Shown in pieces: positions 59,325 to 64,000 of a stretch of 64,000 bases of DNA. How positions within the stretch are numbered: position 1 is the stretch's first letter; each line of letters begins with the position of its first letter. Where the stretch lies: positions 17,059,280-17,123,279 of the forward strand of contig OX465103.1 in assembly GCA_949987565.1 (NCBI GenBank), read 5' to 3'. The notes beneath the pieces are model-generated. The model did not search any database, had not been told where the DNA came from, and worked only from the letters and a program-made list of their open reading frames with translations. Position numbers and translations under genes: made by a program. The DNA is from Luidia sarsii. Its lineage: Eukaryota; Echinodermata; Asteroidea; Paxillosida; Luidiidae.

Positions 59325-59850
59325 CTTCTCTCCCCTCTCTCCCTCTCCCTCCCTCTCCCTCTGCCTCTGCATCTCTTCATCTCCCTCTCCCAGCACATCT
59401 CACTCTTTCTCTCCCTCTCCCTCTCCCTCATCCTCTCCCTCTCCCAGTCCCTCTCCATCTCCATCTGCCTCTCCCAGTCCCTCTCCAAGTCCCTCTTAAT
59501 CTCCCTCTCCATCTTCCTCTCCCTCTTACCCTCCCCTCCCTTCCCTTCCTTCTCCATCTCCCAGTCCCTCTCTCGGTCTCTTCATCTCCCTCATCTAGCC
59601 CATCTCCCTCTTTCTCTCCCTCTCCCTCATCCTCTCCCCCTCCATCTCATCTACCCTTTCATCTACCTCTTCATCTCCCTCTAACTCACCCTCTCCCGGT
59701 CCCTCCCCCCCTCCCCTCCCTCTGCCTCTCCCAGTCCCTCTCCCTCCCTCTCCCCCTTTCCTTCTACCTCTCTCCCTCTCTCTCTCTTTCCCTCTCCCTC
59801 TCCCTCTCTCTCTTTCCCTCTCCCTCTCTCTATTTCCCTCTCCCTTCTAT
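59325..59850. repeat. (CTCCCT)n pyrimidine tract
   Basis: CTCCCT/CTCTCC repeats with CCATCT and CCAGTC variants. Long Ser/Pro/Leu frames are artefacts. Confidence 0.95.
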
Positions 59851-60495
59851 TTACCCGTGCTTATCGTTGGCCATCAAACATTGCGGTAATCAGCCACGAG
59901 CCAGTCAGATACCGCCCATTGATGACAGTCTCCCCCCCCCCCGCTTACTCTGCAATAAGGAAAGGCCGAGGCTTGACGGCCGATCACACACGCACACAAG
60001 CCAGTCTGGCATTGAGCAACCGCCTGTATAACCGCTCATTAGTCGGGCGATGTGCTGACACACAGACAAGGCAAGGAGCTGGGTACGGGGTGAGCGATGT
60101 CCTCGGTGTCCGCACCATGGAGTCTGAATATAAACGCGTTTGGGCGCGCTAAGAGATACGGGCGGTTGACGAGGCGGGCAAGGTCCCCCCCCCCCGACTC
60201 CGAATCTCACAGAAAGGCATTGAGGCTTCTCCTGTGTGATTACTCCATGGCCGAACTCGGTGAGCCCCCCGCAACTTTCTCCGAACCATTGTAGTCCGTT
60301 GCACGTCCCCTTCTATCGTTTCGCGTCGTAGCACATCTCTGAGAACTAAATTTGTTTTTTCTAATTTCTTGTATTTTGCTATATTTACGTAAAATTTGCA
60401 TGTTGGCACACGTCTTTCCCTGCAGTTATGAGAAAAATCAACATTTCGGCAGTTCAAATTCAGCGCGTTTTCCTTTCCGAACGACGTGAAATGTA

Positions 60496-60608
60496 TGACG
60501 TAATGGTATCTACTGAGGGGTTTTAACCAATCAGGTCCCATTATTGGGATCAGGTGACTACGCTCAATTGGGATCAGGTGACTACGCTCGCAATTGAAGA
60601 TGGCTGCC
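60496..60608 (+). promoter_or_regulatory. Promoter-like block
   Basis: In order: TGACGTAA (60496-60503, CRE-like), CCAAT (60527-60531), two nearly adjacent copies of the segment ATTGGGATCAGGTGACTACG CTC (about 60542-60589), and AAGATGGCTGCC (60597-60608), a YY1-type site that in many animal promoters lies just after the transcription start. Followed 110 bp later by an ATG exon. Promoter activity is inferred from motif order only. Confidence 0.5.
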
Positions 60609-60716
60609 CCCATGATCACGTTGGTTCCGTGACAAAGTTGTTTTGTCGGAGATAATTCTTAACATAATTCCCCGATTGTTAATAATTTACCGTCCTTTTA
60701 TCATCAAAAATGCAAA

Positions 60717-60909
60717 ATGGAATGTACCTTACATGTCTCTGGAGTGGATGATTCAAATGTGGTCTTATTCTCGGAAAAAAACTGGAGCAAAACGACAGCT
60801 TGCGCTTTTGAGTGGAAGAATTTGGATGGGCATGACGGAGAGATGGCGAGGAGATGTGAAGAATTTTGGGCTTCTGAGCAGCCTCCAGCTTCCCATGGGT
60901 ATCACAGAG
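60717..60909 (+). CDS. Probable first coding exon of uncharacterised protein
   Basis: The ATG at 60717 opens MECTLHVSGVDDSNVVLFSE, then KNWSKTTACAFEWKNLDGHD, GEMARRCEEFWASEQPPA and SHGYHR. The start C ... FSE..W ... W..L.G ... GYHR layout is like the N-terminus of a large group of uncharacterised animal proteins where a C-H-C motif (GYH..CY..F) follows; this is recall, not a search. The exon would end at AGA|GTAGTA, a weak donor; the frame stays open to a stop at 60971. An in-frame downstream exon was not proven: candidates are 61584-61616 (ending in a good GTAAGT donor) and about 62699-62720, which would read VCYENHF. No catalytic domain is visible. Confidence 0.4.
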
Positions 60910-62944
60910 TAGTACTAGTAGGGAGGGAGGCATTGTGTCTGACAGGCGGTTGTTTGCAAGGATGCCTGTAATCAGTCGTACACGCAATGTAGACTTACAA
61001 AGTGTTTTTAATTTATTTACTTTTGATTGATTTGATTGAGTTACTGGATTAATATGCAAGTCAGATATAGTACTTTTTTAAATTTATCAATTCCATGGTT
61101 CATGCCATCAAGAATTGTTTGAATCCTTTGTATTTTCTGGATACTTTTCCATTTATGTTGACATTCAGCCGTACATGTACATTGTAATCCAATCCATCAA
61201 CAAAAGTCGGTATACTGAATGCATTGAATTTTACAAACATTTTTAAATGTTGCCTCATGTGAGCATGGTGAGTGAAGTCTTCAGAAAAGGATTATATATG
61301 AACAGTTTTGTTCATGCGCATACAAATTCTAAGTGTATTCTATGATATTGAACACATGAAATATTTGTCCATGTCCTTTTTTTGTAACGTTACTAACCAA
61401 CATTGAAAGTGACCATTGCAAATGAAAAATTTATTGAAATGTTTTCATTCTTTGCAGTGTCATAGACCTAGGCCTGGTAAACATGTTCTAACATAACGGT
61501 GACTTGAAATTAATTGATGGTGATGATACAGTATAATTAGTTATGAAAGTATGTCACGTTACTAAACATGGAATTGCCCTTTAGAGTTGCCACAAGAAGA
61601 AAATACTTCATTTGTAGGTAAGTTTGAATACATTGCATGTGTGTCCACTTGAAAAAAGGGCTTAAATAGGGGAATGGAAACATTTGGCTCTCCTAGGAAA
61701 ACTGAAGTAGGGGAAGGGAGTGAACTTGGGGAAAACGTTTGGAGAAAAATACCTCCCTCCTATAGCACCACCACTGGTAATCTGTCCCCATCACTCGCTC
61801 TATCTTTTTCATCACAGAAAACCAACACCCTCTTCAATTGTTTTCTGTCGTGTAATTTATTTAGTTTTTTACATATGTTTGCTGCTGACTTAATTGCAGA
61901 ACGCATTATACATGTAACATGATATCTGAACTGGAGTGTATGTATATCATATTTGATTTGAGTCTAGACCTGACCGCATTGGCTGTAGATACATGTACTG
62001 AGTGTACAACTCCTCTTTCTGCTTCCTTTGTGTTCAAGCTTTAAAGTACAGCGTACTGCTAGTAGTTTCAGACATCAAAATGCAATTTTATTTTGGGGTA
62101 TCATTATGCTCATGAAGCCATTGTGTATGTAAAGAAGGTACAATGTACAGAGCAGCCAAGGGCCCAGAATTTACCTTTAAGTGTCCCAGTTGGATCCAGA
62201 GTGATGTGGAATTGTGACAGTTTGTACATATAATTAAAAAAACTCTGTTATAAGGATTTTCAACTTTGCAAAATGGTGGCAATACAACCATGTTTAAGAC
62301 AACAGACAAGTCCATGTGAAATGAGCTCTGCTTATAGTGCCAACAACAGCGATTTTATGCATAAAGTCCACGCAGGCTACATGTATATTAAGCTACATGT
62401 ATTGTCATTTGTGTACAACAGAGGGCCATTAAATCTATTGGACTTGTATTTTTAACAATCCTACAGTGTCTTGGAACTGTCTAACAATGTGAATTTTGTG
62501 GATTTAGTATCCCCTAGACAAAGTTTTGTAGGTTTCTTCAGGTATAAAGAAATTACAGGAATAATGATGCGTGTGCATGCACCCTTAATTGTCATTAGCG
62601 CTAAAACTGCAGCTTTCTGGAAATGCCAACATTGATATTTGTATTTACCATCCCTGAAACTATAATAATCAACAGAGTTTACGTAGTTCTCAGAGGTGTG
62701 CTACGAAAATCATTTTCTGAGCGTTATATAGGGGGACATGCAACGGCCTATTGGGGTATTAATAGTTCTATAAAAAGCCACTCACTACATGTACTTCCAT
62801 TCAATGCAGACATTCACTGCAAGGGTGAGCCATTGTGTAGCGTGGGTGTTGCGCTTCTTCTCGTTTCGTTCCTCACCTCTCGGTGAGCTGTCACGCGAGA
62901 GTACCAGCAGTATCAATCAAGGAGAAAGGTTATATCGTCAGCCG

Positions 62945-63850
62945 GAGAGAGAGACAGAGAGGAGAGAGAGACAGAGAGGAGAGAGAGACAGAGAGGAGAG
63001 AGAAAGACAGAGAGGAGAGAGATAGACAGAGAGGAGAGAGAGAGACAGAGAGGAGAGAGAGAGAGACAGGGAGGAGAGAGAGACAGAGAGGAGAGAGAGA
63101 CAGAGAGGAGAGAGAGACAGAGAGGAGAGAGACAGAGACAGAGATAGGAGAGAGAGAGATACAGAGAGAGAGGAGAGAGACAGAGAGGAGAGAGAGACAG
63201 AGAGGAGAGAGACAGAGAGGAGAGAGAGACAGAGAGGAGAGAGAGGGAGGGAGAGGGAGAGAGAGATGGGAGAGAGATACAGAGAGGAGAGAGAGATAGA
63301 GACAGAGAGGAGAGAGACATAGAGGAGAGAGACAGAGAGGAGAGAGACAGAGAGGAGAGAGACAGAGACAGAGATAGGAGAGAGAGACAGAGACAGAGAT
63401 GAGAGAGACGGAGAGGAGAGAGAGACAGAGAGGAGAGAGAGGGAGAGGGAGAGAGAGGAGAGATACAGAGAGGAGAGAGGGGGAGAGGAGAGAGACAGAG
63501 AGGAGAGAGAGACATAGAGGAGAGAGAGACAGAGAGGAGAGAGACAGAGAGGAGAGAGAGACAGAGAGGAGAGAGAGACAGAGACAGAGATAGGAGAGAG
63601 AGAGAGAGACAGAGACAGAGAGGAGAGAGACAGAGAGGAGAGATAGACAGAGAGAAGAGAGACAGAGAGGAGAGAGAGAGGGAGAGGGAGAGAGAGGAGA
63701 GAGAGACAGAGAGGAGAGAGAGGGGGAGAGGGGGAAAGGGAGAGAGAGGGAGGGAGAGGGAGGGTGAAAGAGGGAGAGGGAGATGGGGAGAGAGAGAGAG
63801 GGAGGGAGCGGGTTAGAGAGAGAGAGAGAGGGGGGAGGGAGGGAGGGAGA
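62945..63850. repeat. (GAGACAGAGAG)n purine array
   Basis: About 900 bp built from AGAGAGACAGAGAGG units with GGGAGA inserts near 63245, 63430, 63670 and after 63720. Open frames on both strands are artefacts. Confidence 0.95.
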
Positions 63851-63940
63851 GTGCAGCACTCTGAGGTATTGATAGTATTCTCTCCAAGTGGTGATCGCAG
63901 ACTTGCTGATGGGACACTTCGCAGGGCCGCGCACTATAGA

Positions 63941-64000
63941 CCAGTCCCTCTCCCTCTCCCTCTCCCTCTCCCTCTCCCTCTCCCTCTCCCTCTCCCTCTC
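63941..64000. repeat. (CTCCCT)n at window end
   Basis: Uninterrupted CTCCCT units running off the window; opposite strand bias to the array at 62945-63850. Confidence 0.95.

Larger units (their letters stand above)
51709..60490. other. Upstream region without a confident gene
   Basis: Contains a CATCTTCCT array (52595), MITEs (55162, 55560), a GA tract (57060) and a CT tract (59325). The stretch 58480-60250 is CpG-rich with ATGs in good context but no recognisable protein. Nothing recognised in 53100-55150, 55880-57050 or 57240-58470. Confidence 0.45.

Noticed and set aside
62883..63934. 334-residue Ser/Leu/Pro open frame and Arg/Glu frames
   Set aside because: Simple-sequence artefacts of the GA array.

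Overview
The window is animal nuclear DNA. Two spliced genes with GT-AG introns can be rebuilt exon by exon on the minus strand. Between them and inside their introns lie short non-autonomous transposons, tRNA-derived SINEs, LINE fragments and large purine-rich micro- and minisatellites. The mixture (an invertebrate-looking prostanoid-type receptor, a PLEKHG-type RhoGEF, frequent TAGGCCTA and TACATGTA words, abundant MITEs) suggests a marine invertebrate, perhaps an echinoderm, hemichordate or cephalochordate. The species cannot be fixed from the sequence, and I saw no prokaryotic features.

Layout: (1) 21-18653, minus strand: a three-exon rhodopsin-family GPCR of about 505 residues, most like prostanoid (prostaglandin E) receptors, with a 13.6-kb first intron and a 3.5-kb second intron. 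(2) 18654-25956: intergenic repeats, including a terminal-inverted-repeat element carrying a 9-bp tandem array. (3) 25957-51708, minus strand: a 16-exon RhoGEF gene (DH plus PH domains, about 560 residues) of the PLEKHG5/6/7 type. All exon phases join without a break, and it includes a 24-nt microexon and a 23-nt first coding exon. (4) 51709-60490: repeats with no confident gene. (5) 60496-60909, plus strand: a promoter-like block (CRE-like site, CCAAT, duplicated 25-mer, YY1-like site) followed by a probable first coding exon of an uncharacterised protein. (6) 62945-64000: long GA/GAGACA and CT repeats.

Receptor and RhoGEF are adjacent in the same orientation. Both families act in G-protein or Rho signalling, but nothing in the sequence shows that they work together.

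The most informative non-genic material is mobile: a Mutator-like MITE family with intact 9-bp target duplications and internal palindromes; a MITE family built around a 34-bp perfect palindrome; a head-to-head tRNA-SINE pair forming a hairpin inside a 614-bp intron; a 1.7-kb intron filled by three successive MITEs; and a 5'-truncated RTE-type LINE insertion with a visible target-site duplication.
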